Assembly: GCF_000739935.1 (NCBI RefSeq) | Contig: NZ_BBJU01000031.1 | Coordinates: 1-61,696, forward strand | Length of the DNA stretch: 61,696 bases | Direction: 5' to 3' | Source of the DNA: Agrobacterium rubi TR3 = NBRC 13261 | GTDB taxonomy: Bacteria; Pseudomonadota; Alphaproteobacteria; Rhizobiales; Rhizobiaceae | In this document: one piece after another, positions 42,059-49,627 of the stretch | How the letters are laid out: each line of letters begins with the position of its first letter | Numbering within the stretch: the first letter of the stretch is position 1 | The notes under the pieces: model-generated | Told to the model about the DNA's origin: nothing | What the model saw: the letters and a program-made list of their open reading frames with translations, nothing else | The model's database searches: none | Made by a program: the position numbers and the translations under genes

Positions 42059-42637
42059 ATGAAAGCTCTGTATTTTGTCGCCGCAGGTGTTGCGGCTTTT
42101 GCCATGACACCTGCCGCAAGGGCGCAAGATGCGTCTTGGGGGTGCCAGATCCTCCTTTGCGCAGCGTCCAAAAACCCTTCATGGCAGGGGGTTGGGTACT
42201 GCGTGCCGCCGATGCAGAAATTGATTTCGGCTATGAAGAAGCCCGGCTTTTCGTGGCCGATCTGCGAAGAAGCTAAAGCCGGGAAACCCGGCCATGAACC
42301 TTTTGAAGATTGCCCTGCCGGTTTTCAGGCCGGGCGGGCATCGTCTGGCCGCGACAACGACTCCCTCTTTGGCGGTGGCGAGGCGATTGTATGCACAAAG
42401 ACGGTCAACCAGTGCAGCAACCGCGGCGCTTTCCGGACGCTCTACGGGAACGAACGCGCGAACCAGCAGGCCGGCATCACAATCCGCGAACTTAATTCAA
42501 ACAATGACAACGGCTTTGGCAACAGCTGCCAAGTTGTCATCACGCAGCCAAGGCCAATGAGGGCTGACCCCTATTACTTCGATATCCCGAACGACAAAGG
42601 CGTGAAGGAACGCCATTGGTTCAACCTCAATCTATGA
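42059..42637 (+). CDS. Exported Cys-rich protein of the virB-adjacent operon
   Basis: 192 residues from ATG 42059, behind GAGAGGGAAAGCTA. A signal peptide ends at PAARAQ. Eight or more Cys in the mature part (WGCQILLCAAS, GYCVPPM, PICEEAK, EDCPAG, CTKTVNQCS, SCQVV) imply a disulphide-stabilised periplasmic or secreted protein. I recognise no named family. Position among exported nuclease-fold genes suggests a role at the cell surface in conjugation. Confidence 0.65.
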   Translation: MKALYFVAAGVAAFAMTPAARAQDASWGCQILLCAASKNPSWQGVGYCVPPMQKLISAMKKPGFSWPICEEAKAGKPGHEPFEDCPAGFQAGRASSGRDNDSLFGGGEAIVCTKTVNQCSNRGAFRTLYGNERANQQAGITIRELNSNNDNGFGNSCQVVITQPRPMRADPYYFDIPNDKGVKERHWFNLNL

Positions 42638-42647
42638 GGCCAGCGCC

Positions 42648-43073
42648 ATGAACCAGAACATTCTACTCGTAATCGCTACCGGAGTTGGCATTGCTGCCGG
42701 CTCCGGCGCAACTTACGTTTTGATGCCGCAGCCAGATCCGCAAGTTCGCGCACCCACGCATGAAGAAATTGTAGCAGCCATAGAAGCTGATCCGTCTCTT
42801 CTGCCGCGCGAGTTTGTAGCTCCGGCCTTGGAGACCCCGAGCGAAGAAGAGGCCTTGGCGGCATACCGCCGAGCCTACTCCTCCAATCCGATGCGAACTC
42901 GCGGATCTGAGGACCGTATCTCAATACGACTTGGCGAGTGCGACCAGAATCCAGCCGGGCCGGGAGTGTCTTGTCTTACGTCCATCAAGTTTACCCCGTC
43001 CGCCCAACCTCTCGATCGCGTTATTGGATATTCGAAATCCGCTTCAGGCGATTGGGTTGCGAACGGATATTAG
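42648..43073 (+). CDS. Membrane-anchored hypothetical protein
   Basis: 141 residues; ATG 42648 lies 10 bp after the previous stop. An N-terminal hydrophobic anchor (ILLVIATGVGIAAGSGATYV) is followed by a polar region rich in Pro/Glu and a C-terminal beta-like part with a pair of Cys (GECDQNPAGPGVSCLTSIKF). Probably periplasmic. No family recognised. Confidence 0.6.
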   Translation: MNQNILLVIATGVGIAAGSGATYVLMPQPDPQVRAPTHEEIVAAIEADPSLLPREFVAPALETPSEEEALAAYRRAYSSNPMRTRGSEDRISIRLGECDQNPAGPGVSCLTSIKFTPSAQPLDRVIGYSKSASGDWVANGY

Positions 43074-43089
43074 CAGCTATCAGGCCAAC

Positions 43090-43422
43090 TCAAACAGTGA
43101 GGTTGTCAGCCTCTGTCTGAATCACTTCCATCTCTTTGGGATCCAAAGCTGCCTGCGTTGTCAGGATATAGGCAGCTAAATATTCGAGTTTGCGGTCGGA
43201 TTCGTTTCGGTCGGCTGGCTTGTGCATGACGATCGATAGTCGTGCCGCCTCATCTTCCTTCGATGCAGCAGCCAAAGCCCCGGCATAAATCACAGGACTT
43301 ACGCGCTCGGTCGCTCGCTTTACGTCCCATTCTCTCACCGTCTTAGCCGTCGCCATCTGAGCCGCGACGTGGCGTTCCATTTTCTCGAAGAGCGAACCGT
43401 CTTCCATTCCCTGCTTCATCAT
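43090..43422 (-). CDS. Small helical protein, paralogue of the 388-717 gene
   Basis: 110 residues from ATG 43422, which follows AGAGGTGAG; a longer in-frame version to 43467 has no ribosome site. The C-terminal YLAAYILTTQAALDPKEMEV matches the other paralogue. A Glu/Met/Arg-rich helix covers the middle. It converges with the exported-protein operon (17 bp between stops). Unknown function. Confidence 0.62.
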   Translation of the reverse strand: MMKQGMEDGSLFEKMERHVAAQMATAKTVREWDVKRATERVSPVIYAGALAAASKEDEAARLSIVMHKPADRNESDRKLEYLAAYILTTQAALDPKEMEVIQTEADNLTV

Positions 43423-43814
43423 CTCACCTCTATCCACAAAACCAGCCGAAGCCGTTTGACCTCCCAAATCGAAGGGAGGGCAGGACCTGGTCCTGCTCCC
43501 GAGCTCGTGCGGAACAGCTGGAGAGAGGGGGACAAGCGCTAAACCGGAGGGGGATCACCCACCCGAAGGGCCGCGTCGGATTTTTGTAGAAAATCGGACC
43601 GGTGCTGCAAGCCGCAGGCTGAAGCATGGGGAAACCGGTTTAGTGCTTGTGGGGGAGAGAGGGCAGCGCGCCTTTCTCCCTTCTCAGTGAGCTACATTGT
43701 CATTAAATCTAAATCGAGATAGGTTTACATTACGTAGAAAAGAACACGGGTTATGTGACACGCTATCTGTTTCTCCCGGCCGCCACACTGACTGTAACAA
43801 ATACGAGCGTTTAT
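43423..43814. other. 392-bp region before the recombinase
   Basis: No convincing gene. Includes GC-rich stretches (GAACAGCTGGAGAGAGGG) and, near the recombinase, two direct copies of TTATGTGACA about 60 bp apart (near 43752 and 43811) in an AT-rich tract. These may be recombinase binding or resolution sites. Confidence 0.5.
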
Positions 43815-44444
43815 GTGACAACATTTTTAGGATATGCCCGAGTCTCAAAATCTGACGGAACACAGGTTCACGATCTACAGCGAGACGCGCTGATTGCGGC
43901 TGGCGTGGATAGCAACAATATCTATGAGGATTCTGCGTCAGGGAAAAAGGACGATCGACCGGGACTGACAGCATGCCTAAAGGCTCTTAGGGCTGGAGAC
44001 ACGCTCCTTGTTTGGAAGCTCGATCGACTTGGCCGCGATCTCCGTCACCTGGTTAACTTGGTTGATGAACTCACCAAGCGGAATATTGGCCTTAAGGTCC
44101 TTGCCGGCGAAGGCGCAACGATCGACACGTCAACGGCTAATGGTAGGCTCGTGTTCGGAATATTTGCCGCGTTGGCCGAATTTGAACGGTCGCTGATTAT
44201 CGAACGGACAAAGGCCGGACTCGAGGCGGCGCGCGCACGGGGGCGCAACGGCGGCCGACCGTTCAAAATGACAGCGGCAAAGCTCAGGCTCGCGCAGGCT
44301 GCGATGGGGAAGCCGGAAACGAAGGTTAGTGGGTTGTGCGCCGAGCTGGGGGTATCGAGACAGACACTCTACCGGTTTGTCGGTCCAGTAGGCGATATTC
44401 GACCAGATGGAGAGAAGCTATTGGCGAGCGTAAAACGGAAGTGA
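43815..44444 (+). CDS. Serine recombinase (resolvase/invertase family)
   Basis: About 209 residues from GTG 43815 (MTTFLGYARVS after initiation); GTG 43755 is an alternative with a 20-residue extension that looks non-native. The catalytic Ser is in GYARVSKSDG (Ser11), with Arg in VWKLDRLGRDLRHLVNLVD and the usual FGIFAALAEFERSLI. The C-terminal part is a helix-turn-helix (KVSGLCAELGVSRQTLYRFV). It may resolve plasmid dimers or be left from a transposon. The neighbouring DNA is not flanked by recognisable inverted repeats. Confidence 0.85.
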   Translation: MTTFLGYARVSKSDGTQVHDLQRDALIAAGVDSNNIYEDSASGKKDDRPGLTACLKALRAGDTLLVWKLDRLGRDLRHLVNLVDELTKRNIGLKVLAGEGATIDTSTANGRLVFGIFAALAEFERSLIIERTKAGLEAARARGRNGGRPFKMTAAKLRLAQAAMGKPETKVSGLCAELGVSRQTLYRFVGPVGDIRPDGEKLLASVKRK

Positions 44445-44514
44445 TCGCGCTCTCGCCTCACCGATGGAATCTTAGGAGAGTGTCATTCACGTAATCCGTT
44501 GGAATCAGCAAGCG

Positions 44515-46155
44515 ATGAAAACCCATATTTCGGCACCACCGCGTATGTTTAGGACGCAGCGCCATACCCAACCGTTGGCTGGCTATGTCACGCCACAGTT
44601 GCAGGAGCTTGTTACCAGCCTTTCGCACTTGAACGACTTCGGGTTCCTCACGATGGCGTGGTCAACCCATGCCCTCCAGACGGGTCGAGAGGACCACATT
44701 CGAAAAGGTGTTTTCCGCTATCCAAAGGCGGCGGTGGGCAACGATAACCTGAGCGATCACACTGTTCATGAATGGGAGATCGAGACGCTGGTGAACCTCT
44801 TGCTTACCTCGCCGAAAACGCCTGGCTTCGCATGGGAGCCGACCATGGACACGGGACAGTTTGAGACCATCCGCAAGCTGACAAATCTCCTCAGAAGTGC
44901 CGAAAACGACGAGACCCCGCTTCGCATCAACAGCGAAAACATCTTCGATGAGCTTCACAGGATCGGCCACAGGCAGTTTCCGTGGCAGCGCACTTGGATC
45001 AGGTCGGGCGAACTTTACAAATATCTCTACATTTACTGCCAAGGTGCCTGCGCTGATTATTTCAAGGAAAAATACGGGCTCGATATCATCGACTATGTGT
45101 CGGCAGCCTTCATTCTTTTCACTCAGCATTCTCGCCTGACTTGGATGCCGCTACTGGACACCCGCGAAAAGCTTCCTTTGTCCCTCCAAGCAATCCACAA
45201 GACCACCGAATTGCTGTCGAGCAGTACATGGACAGCGCGCCGCGAAGCCGCCGCCCTCGTTCGCAAGTTTGAAGCCGAGGCTTCAGCGCCTATACCTATC
45301 GCCTATCAGCCGAGCTATCTCCGCCTGAAACCAATCCTCTCCTACGACCGTGCGGATACGACCCTCTACACGTCCCCCCTGCCCGACCTGATCCTGTTGC
45401 GGGTTACGGCCGGTCTATTCTACGACCTAGCCTCTGGTAAGAACCCGGTCATCAGCGATGCCAACAGGCGGTTCGAGGAATACTCGCGTAAGATCATCAA
45501 GGCCTTCATTCCGGAATTCGATCCGCAGCCTGCAGAAACGTACCGGTACAAGAGAAATCCGGTCGAGACGCCGGATATCCTCTTGAAACTGGATGGTAAG
45601 ATCGTGAGCGTCATGGAGTGCAAGGCGACCAAGCTCACTTATGCCGCTCAATACGGAGAAAACCCCCGAGAGGACGCCAGCGACGGATACGACCAGATCG
45701 TCAAGGCGATATTCCAGCTGTGGCGGTATTTCGCCCACGTTCGACAGGGGATTCTCAAACACGACTTGGTGGACGATGTGACCGGTGTGATTTTGACACT
45801 CGACTCGTGGACGCAGATGGGCGGCAAGCTAAGGGATAAACTGGTTGCGGAAGCTAAGGTCTACTCCGCTAAAAAGGACAGCAGCATTACGGAAGCAGAC
45901 ATGCGAACGCCCGTATTTTGCCCGATACAGGAGCTCGATGACATTCTGTCCATTTCTGATGCCCGCCAGATACTCGCAACGTTCTGCAGCATGACCGAGA
46001 TCGATAGTTTCAGCTGGAATGTACGACAGAAAAGAGATGAAGTCGGCCCAAAGCTAGCGGCTAAAACCTATCCCTTCGATCCGGGTGAGTTCATGCCTCT
46101 GTGGGCTACGACGAGCGAGCGACGCAGGGCAAACGAACTGAGAGATGAAGCCTAG
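44515..46155 (+). CDS. Lone PD-(D/E)XK-type protein of unknown function
   Basis: 546 residues. The N-terminal ~300 residues are helical and have no recognisable motif. At about residues 350-372 the pattern TPDILLKLDGKIVSVMECK gives Asp354, Glu368 and Lys370 in the geometry of PD-(D/E)XK nucleases, followed by helices. A stand-alone nuclease of this layout next to a recombinase is reminiscent of a defence or restriction gene, but no methylase or other partner adjoins. It reads well and lacks frameshifts. No named family recognised. Confidence 0.68.
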   Translation: MKTHISAPPRMFRTQRHTQPLAGYVTPQLQELVTSLSHLNDFGFLTMAWSTHALQTGREDHIRKGVFRYPKAAVGNDNLSDHTVHEWEIETLVNLLLTSPKTPGFAWEPTMDTGQFETIRKLTNLLRSAENDETPLRINSENIFDELHRIGHRQFPWQRTWIRSGELYKYLYIYCQGACADYFKEKYGLDIIDYVSAAFILFTQHSRLTWMPLLDTREKLPLSLQAIHKTTELLSSSTWTARREAAALVRKFEAEASAPIPIAYQPSYLRLKPILSYDRADTTLYTSPLPDLILLRVTAGLFYDLASGKNPVISDANRRFEEYSRKIIKAFIPEFDPQPAETYRYKRNPVETPDILLKLDGKIVSVMECKATKLTYAAQYGENPREDASDGYDQIVKAIFQLWRYFAHVRQGILKHDLVDDVTGVILTLDSWTQMGGKLRDKLVAEAKVYSAKKDSSITEADMRTPVFCPIQELDDILSISDARQILATFCSMTEIDSFSWNVRQKRDEVGPKLAAKTYPFDPGEFMPLWATTSERRRANELRDEA

Positions 46156-46223
46156 CCTTTATGCCACTTCAGCACCCTGAGGCAGGCCCGCGGTAGAACG
46201 ATCATTCATGGTAGACGGAGCTA

Positions 46224-46571
46224 TCACGCCATGTGTCCTGATGCCTTTAATCGTTCGATTTCAGTCATCGCTATGTTGACCAACTTTCCGTGCGCGGCCG
46301 ATCTCAGGACCTCAACCCGCCTATCCAAAATTTCATCGAGATTAGAAGGCGCCGGCCAGATGCCGATGGCTTGCACAATCGTAACGGCGGCCACCAGTGA
46401 GATACCATTGGGAAGCGTTTGCTCGCCTCGAATGCGAGTGTAAAATTCGAAGTCCTTCAGAATCTGCTTAACCGACGCAGGCTTAAGCCCGAAACGTTCC
46501 GCCAAGGCCGCAATGGGTTCCCCTGCTTCATATGCTTCGGTGATAGCCTGGTTTCGGACATGCCTTTCCAT
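46224..46571 (-). CDS. Helix-turn-helix protein downstream of an XRE regulator
   Basis: 115 residues from ATG 46571, behind AAGGAG; upstream in-frame ATGs overlap the preceding XRE gene. A central helix-turn-helix (EPIAALAERFGLKPASVKQI) is followed by a helical tail. It lies 25 bp downstream of the XRE gene at 46597, so they form a two-gene unit. Probably DNA-binding; role unknown. Confidence 0.65.
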   Translation of the reverse strand: MERHVRNQAITEAYEAGEPIAALAERFGLKPASVKQILKDFEFYTRIRGEQTLPNGISLVAAVTIVQAIGIWPAPSNLDEILDRRVEVLRSAAHGKLVNIAMTEIERLKASGHMA

Positions 46572-46596
46572 TGTCGCGCACTCCTTCATCCAAGCA

Positions 46597-47034
46597 TTAA
46601 GTGTCGGAACCATCGTCGTCCGCTTCATCCTCTCCGGGCTGAAGGACAACGAGAAGCGATAAAACTTTTAGTCGTAGCGAGCGCGGAAGCTTACTCATCG
46701 TATCGATGAGCTTGTACCCCTCCTTGCTCGACAGGTACTCCTTGTGGCGTTCGAGTGCCCCGCCCGCCTCGCGTTCAATTTTGTCTCCCGGCGTCAAATC
46801 CTCAAAGAAATATGTAATGGGAACGCTGAGGGCATTTGCTATCTCATACAGCTTGGATGTGCTGATGCGGTTCGAGCCTCGCTCATATTTTTGAACCTGC
46901 TGAAACGTAATTCCGAGACCTTCACCAAGCGTTGTCTGAGACACCCCTATTATGTTCCGGCGCATCCGCACCCGTTGGCCCACATGTATATCGACCGGGT
47001 GTGGCCCGTCTGTCTTTGCATTGCCTCTGCTCAT
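46597..47034 (-). CDS. XRE/Cro-family transcriptional regulator
   Basis: 145 residues from ATG 47034, behind AGAGGGACCA; the longer frame to 47172 is not needed. A canonical helix-turn-helix at residues ~15-70 (VGQRVRMRRNIIGVSQTTLG, ITFQQVQKYERGSNRIS) and the common rhizobial ending KLYEIANALSVPITYFFEDL. The C-terminal helix reads SKLPRSLRLKVLSLLVVLQ. The decayed gene at 47241 is in the same family and points the other way, so the two once formed a divergent pair. Confidence 0.88.
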   Translation of the reverse strand: MSRGNAKTDGPHPVDIHVGQRVRMRRNIIGVSQTTLGEGLGITFQQVQKYERGSNRISTSKLYEIANALSVPITYFFEDLTPGDKIEREAGGALERHKEYLSSKEGYKLIDTMSKLPRSLRLKVLSLLVVLQPGEDEADDDGSDT

Positions 47035-47240
47035 TGGTCCCTCTTGTTCCGCGTCCGGCTCGCCAAAGCCGGCTCTCTGTCGATTATCATAGCGCCTTTC
47101 GAAATGCATTCTGCAGATCTGCACCATGCGGCGATATCCGTGAGAATAGGCTCCCGAAATCTCAGCCTTCACGACGCGCGTAATCCTATATAAAACAAGG
47201 ACTATGTATTCATAAACGTGTTGCTATAGGGTGTAAAATA

Positions 47241-47624
47241 TTGAAGCCAAAGCAGGCGACGGATTTTGATATCCTTGTTGGTGCAAGGATTAGAAAGCGG
47301 CGAAAAGCACTTTGACTTAGCCAAAGTGAACTTGGTGCCGCGGCCGGCTTATCTCACCAGCAGGTCGTCAAATATGAGCGGGACAGAACCGCGTCCATCC
47401 TGCCGAGATGGTCGTGTTTGCCAGAGCGCTGGATGCGCCAGTCAGTACTTTTTTTGGAGCACCTGACTGCGTTCGCCGAGGAGAAACACTTTCTTCGATA
47501 TCTCGTTTCAGAGGAGAGTATCGAGCTTAACACGGCATTCGCCAAAGTGACAGATCCGGCAAAGCGAAGAGTCATTCTCAACATCGTGGACAGTTTCAAA
47601 GAGCTGTCGATCGAAACTCGGTAG
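47241..47624 (+). pseudogene. Broken XRE-family regulator gene
   Basis: From TTG 47241 the frame reads KPKQATDFDILVGARIRKRR, then KAL, an in-frame TGA at 47313-47315, and continues LSQSELGAAAGLSHQQVVKY ERDRT. It then shifts frame near 47385-47430 and ends correctly at AFAEEKHFLRYLVSEES to KELSIETR (stop 47624). Both a nonsense codon inside the helix-turn-helix and a frameshift make it a pseudogene. Confidence 0.82.
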
Positions 47625-47638
47625 ATAAGGGAGGCCCT

Positions 47639-48322
47639 ATGTGCGGGCGTTTTACGAACATCATGACTTGGGCCGAGATCCATGCCCTTTACAGCATTCA
47701 TCAAGCCGATCCCCCGGCGTCGAACATGCAGCCCCGGTACAACATAGCGCCTACCCAAGATGTCCACTTCGCACATAAGAGCAAGTCCGGCGAGCTGGAG
47801 ATCAACTATGGTAGGTGGTGGCTCGTGCCTTTTTTCGCAAAAGAGCTTCCAAAGGCAGTGATGTTCAATGCTCGCATCGAGACAGTTGATAAATCGGGTG
47901 CGTTTCGAGAACCGTTCAAATCGAGGCGGTGTTTGATCCCCGCCGACGGCTATTTTGAATGGACAACGAATGCCGAGGACGGAAAGAAAGATCCGTGGCT
48001 ATTGCAGTTGCCCGCTGGCGAGCCTTTTTCGTTCGCAGGCCTGTGGGCGTATAACGATAAGCTTGGCATTACCAGTTGCACGATCATCACCGCGCCAGCG
48101 GTCCGCCATATCGCTCACATTCACACGAGAATGCCGCTGATCTTGGATCCTACGTCATATGACGCTTGGCTCAATCCGGACATTCAGGGAAAGGATGCTA
48201 AGTCGCTGCTGGCTGATCGCCAGATTGATGACCAGCTCGTGTTTCATCGCGTCGGGCGCGAAGTAAACTCTTCGCGTTACGATGGGACGGACACGAAGAT
48301 GCCGATCGTCAATTCCCTGTAG
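47639..48322 (+). CDS. SRAP domain protein (YedK/HMCES)
   Basis: 227 residues starting MCGRFT, so Cys2 becomes the catalytic N-terminal residue after Met removal. Family motifs: PRYNIAPTQ near residue 37, WWLVPFFAK, the invariant NARIET near 81, CLIPADGYFEW near 102 and HTRMPLIL near 162 with the conserved His. SRAP proteins covalently trap abasic sites in single-stranded DNA and are often found with SOS genes. Here it sits next to a regulator pseudogene. It may protect single-stranded DNA during transfer, which is inference. Confidence 0.93.
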   Translation: MCGRFTNIMTWAEIHALYSIHQADPPASNMQPRYNIAPTQDVHFAHKSKSGELEINYGRWWLVPFFAKELPKAVMFNARIETVDKSGAFREPFKSRRCLIPADGYFEWTTNAEDGKKDPWLLQLPAGEPFSFAGLWAYNDKLGITSCTIITAPAVRHIAHIHTRMPLILDPTSYDAWLNPDIQGKDAKSLLADRQIDDQLVFHRVGREVNSSRYDGTDTKMPIVNSL

Positions 48323-48373
48323 GCGGCCGTGGGAAGCCATTTACCGAACGCTGCAATACCGGAGGAAACTCGC

Positions 48374-48664
48374 ATGCGAAAATTATACGGACCACTTGTG
48401 ATTATCGGATTGCTGCCAACATTGGCGGCTTGCAGCAGCGAGACGGCTACGCCGCCCTCCTCGCAAGTCGTTTGCAACACGGACGCTGCACAGAAGCTCG
48501 TCGGGCAAAAACCCACCGACGAAGAGGTTCTACTCCTGACGAAGGCTAAGAGCCTTCGCCGGATCGAGCCGGGAATGATGGTAACGCACGATTTCAGAGA
48601 GGACCGCGTCACCATCGAAAGCGATCCGCAGACCGGACGGGTTGTTTCAGCCAAGTGCGGATAG
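48374..48664 (+). CDS. Peptidase-inhibitor I78-like lipoprotein
   Basis: 96 residues; ATG 48374 follows GGAGGAA. Signal peptide with lipobox LPTLAAC, lipid Cys20. The mature part has the I78 motif: CNTDAAQKLVGQ, LRRIEPGMMVTHDFREDRVT and the C-terminal DPQTGRVVSAKCG with a closing Cys. Such inhibitors act on serine proteases in the periplasm. Similar lipoproteins are common in alphaproteobacteria. Confidence 0.8.
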   Translation: MRKLYGPLVIIGLLPTLAACSSETATPPSSQVVCNTDAAQKLVGQKPTDEEVLLLTKAKSLRRIEPGMMVTHDFREDRVTIESDPQTGRVVSAKCG

Positions 48665-48684
48665 CGCGCCCACAAAACGCGTAG

Positions 48685-48717
48685 AAAAAAAAGGGCCAAC
48701 GGAGAACCGCGGCCCTT
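48685..48717 (-). terminator. Terminator for the small minus-strand gene at 48867
   Basis: On the minus strand AAGGGCC (48711-48717) pairs with GGCCCTT (48691-48697), and the following transcript bases are a run of eight U (48685-48692 as A on the plus strand). Confidence 0.7.
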
Positions 48718-48866
48718 GAGGTATGAAGGTCATCAACCTCCAGAGGGGAACAGCTGAAGGCGATCCTGGGAGGAGCACCGCGCATCAGCTACGGAACATA
48801 TGGTCGGTGGTCATCAGGATTGCAATCCAAAACCGGTTTCAGTTGTCAGAACCAATGGCTTCGCTC

Positions 48867-49028
48867 CTAGCTATGTGGAGTTGGAGGAGCCGCAGGGCTT
48901 GAGGGCGATGGCGGTTCGTTCGGCCTTAGCGTCGGGCTGCCTTCGACCGGCCTCTGCATTTCGTAAGTAGCGAGCAGGACAACTCCCATCAGAACGGCAC
49001 CTGCGATGATAAAAACCCTCAATTTCAT
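48867..49028 (-). CDS. Small membrane protein with Pro-rich tail (53 aa)
   Basis: ATG 49028 is behind AAGGGG. The peptide begins MKLRVFIIAGAVLMGVVLLA (one membrane helix) and ends in a Pro/Ser/Ala-rich tail (EPPSPSSPAAPPTPHS). It has a well-formed terminator downstream. No family recognised. Confidence 0.6.
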   Translation of the reverse strand: MKLRVFIIAGAVLMGVVLLATYEMQRPVEGSPTLRPNEPPSPSSPAAPPTPHS

Positions 49029-49376
49029 TTCGTCCCCTTCTGATCTGTGATGGCGATAATGGTCCGCCCATCGTGCTGACGGTTCATGCGAACATTCTAT
49101 TCGACTGAACCGCTGTTTTTGCGCGGCCGGAACGCCGCTGGCCGGTCATGGACCGTAAGATAAAAGAGGGTGGAATACGGAGAGGTATTTTCTCTCTCAA
49201 CATGAGCCGATTGAACCGAACGGGAGAGCTTGCGTCAATGATGCGTGGTTCCCCCAATTTCGCCGCTGCGCAACGAAATCGGCTCCCCCACGCCCCGTAG
49301 GCCGCCTTAGGCGGTCATTGACCCAAGCCCTCCCTTATCGGTCTCGCACCCTTGTTTTCATTCAAAGGAGCCGACG
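49029..49376. other. 348-bp leader upstream of the 54-aa gene
   Basis: No gene seen. GC-rich, with small stems such as GGCCGCCTTAGGCGGTC near 49302. It resembles the long leaders in front of other small plasmid genes in this window. Confidence 0.5.
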
Positions 49377-49541
49377 ATGACCACTTACGACCACATCCAA
49401 GAACTGCGCGCCGAGCTGCGTAACGCCGTGTATCAGGACGAGCGCCAGTGGATCCTCAAGGAGCTTGCCGCCGCCGAGCGCCTGCTTGCCGAAGAAGAAG
49501 CTGCGTACGAAGCGATGGTTCTCGCTGAGCCGCCTGAATAG
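49377..49541 (+). CDS. Small acidic protein (54 aa)
   Basis: ATG 49377 follows AAAGGAGCCGACG, a good ribosome site. The product (MTTYDHIQELRAELRNAVYQ to LAEPPE) is a Glu/Ala-rich helix. The stop overlaps a terminator. Short acidic proteins of this type with a strong ribosome site are common on rhizobial plasmids; function unknown. Confidence 0.65.
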   Translation: MTTYDHIQELRAELRNAVYQDERQWILKELAAAERLLAEEEAAYEAMVLAEPPE

Positions 49542-49554
49542 GGCGGCTTTCTTT
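49528..49554 (+). terminator. Terminator at the end of the 54-aa gene
   Basis: AGCCGCC (49528-49534) pairs with GGCGGCT (49542-49548), followed by TTCTTT. The stem includes the last codons and stop of the gene. Confidence 0.75.
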
Positions 49555-49581
49555 GGCGCTTGATTAAGGAGCACCATTAAC

Positions 49582-49606
49582 AAAAAAGCCCGACTCGAAC
49601 CGGGCT
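49582..49606 (-). terminator. Terminator for the FadL-like gene
   Basis: Minus strand AGCCCG (49601-49606) with CGGGCT (49587-49592) and then six T (plus-strand A at 49582-49587). It begins 22 bp after the porin stop codon. Confidence 0.7.
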
Positions 49607-49627
49607 CTTGCCGACTGGTAAGTATTT

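Noticed and set aside
43483..43700. GC-rich stretch considered as a second oriT
   Set aside because: Contains short stems but no clear inverted repeat plus nick-like tail, and the relaxase genes are 20 kb away.
43815..44444. Considered part of a complete Tn3-type transposon
   Set aside because: No transposase gene and no 38-bp terminal inverted repeats were found around the recombinase.
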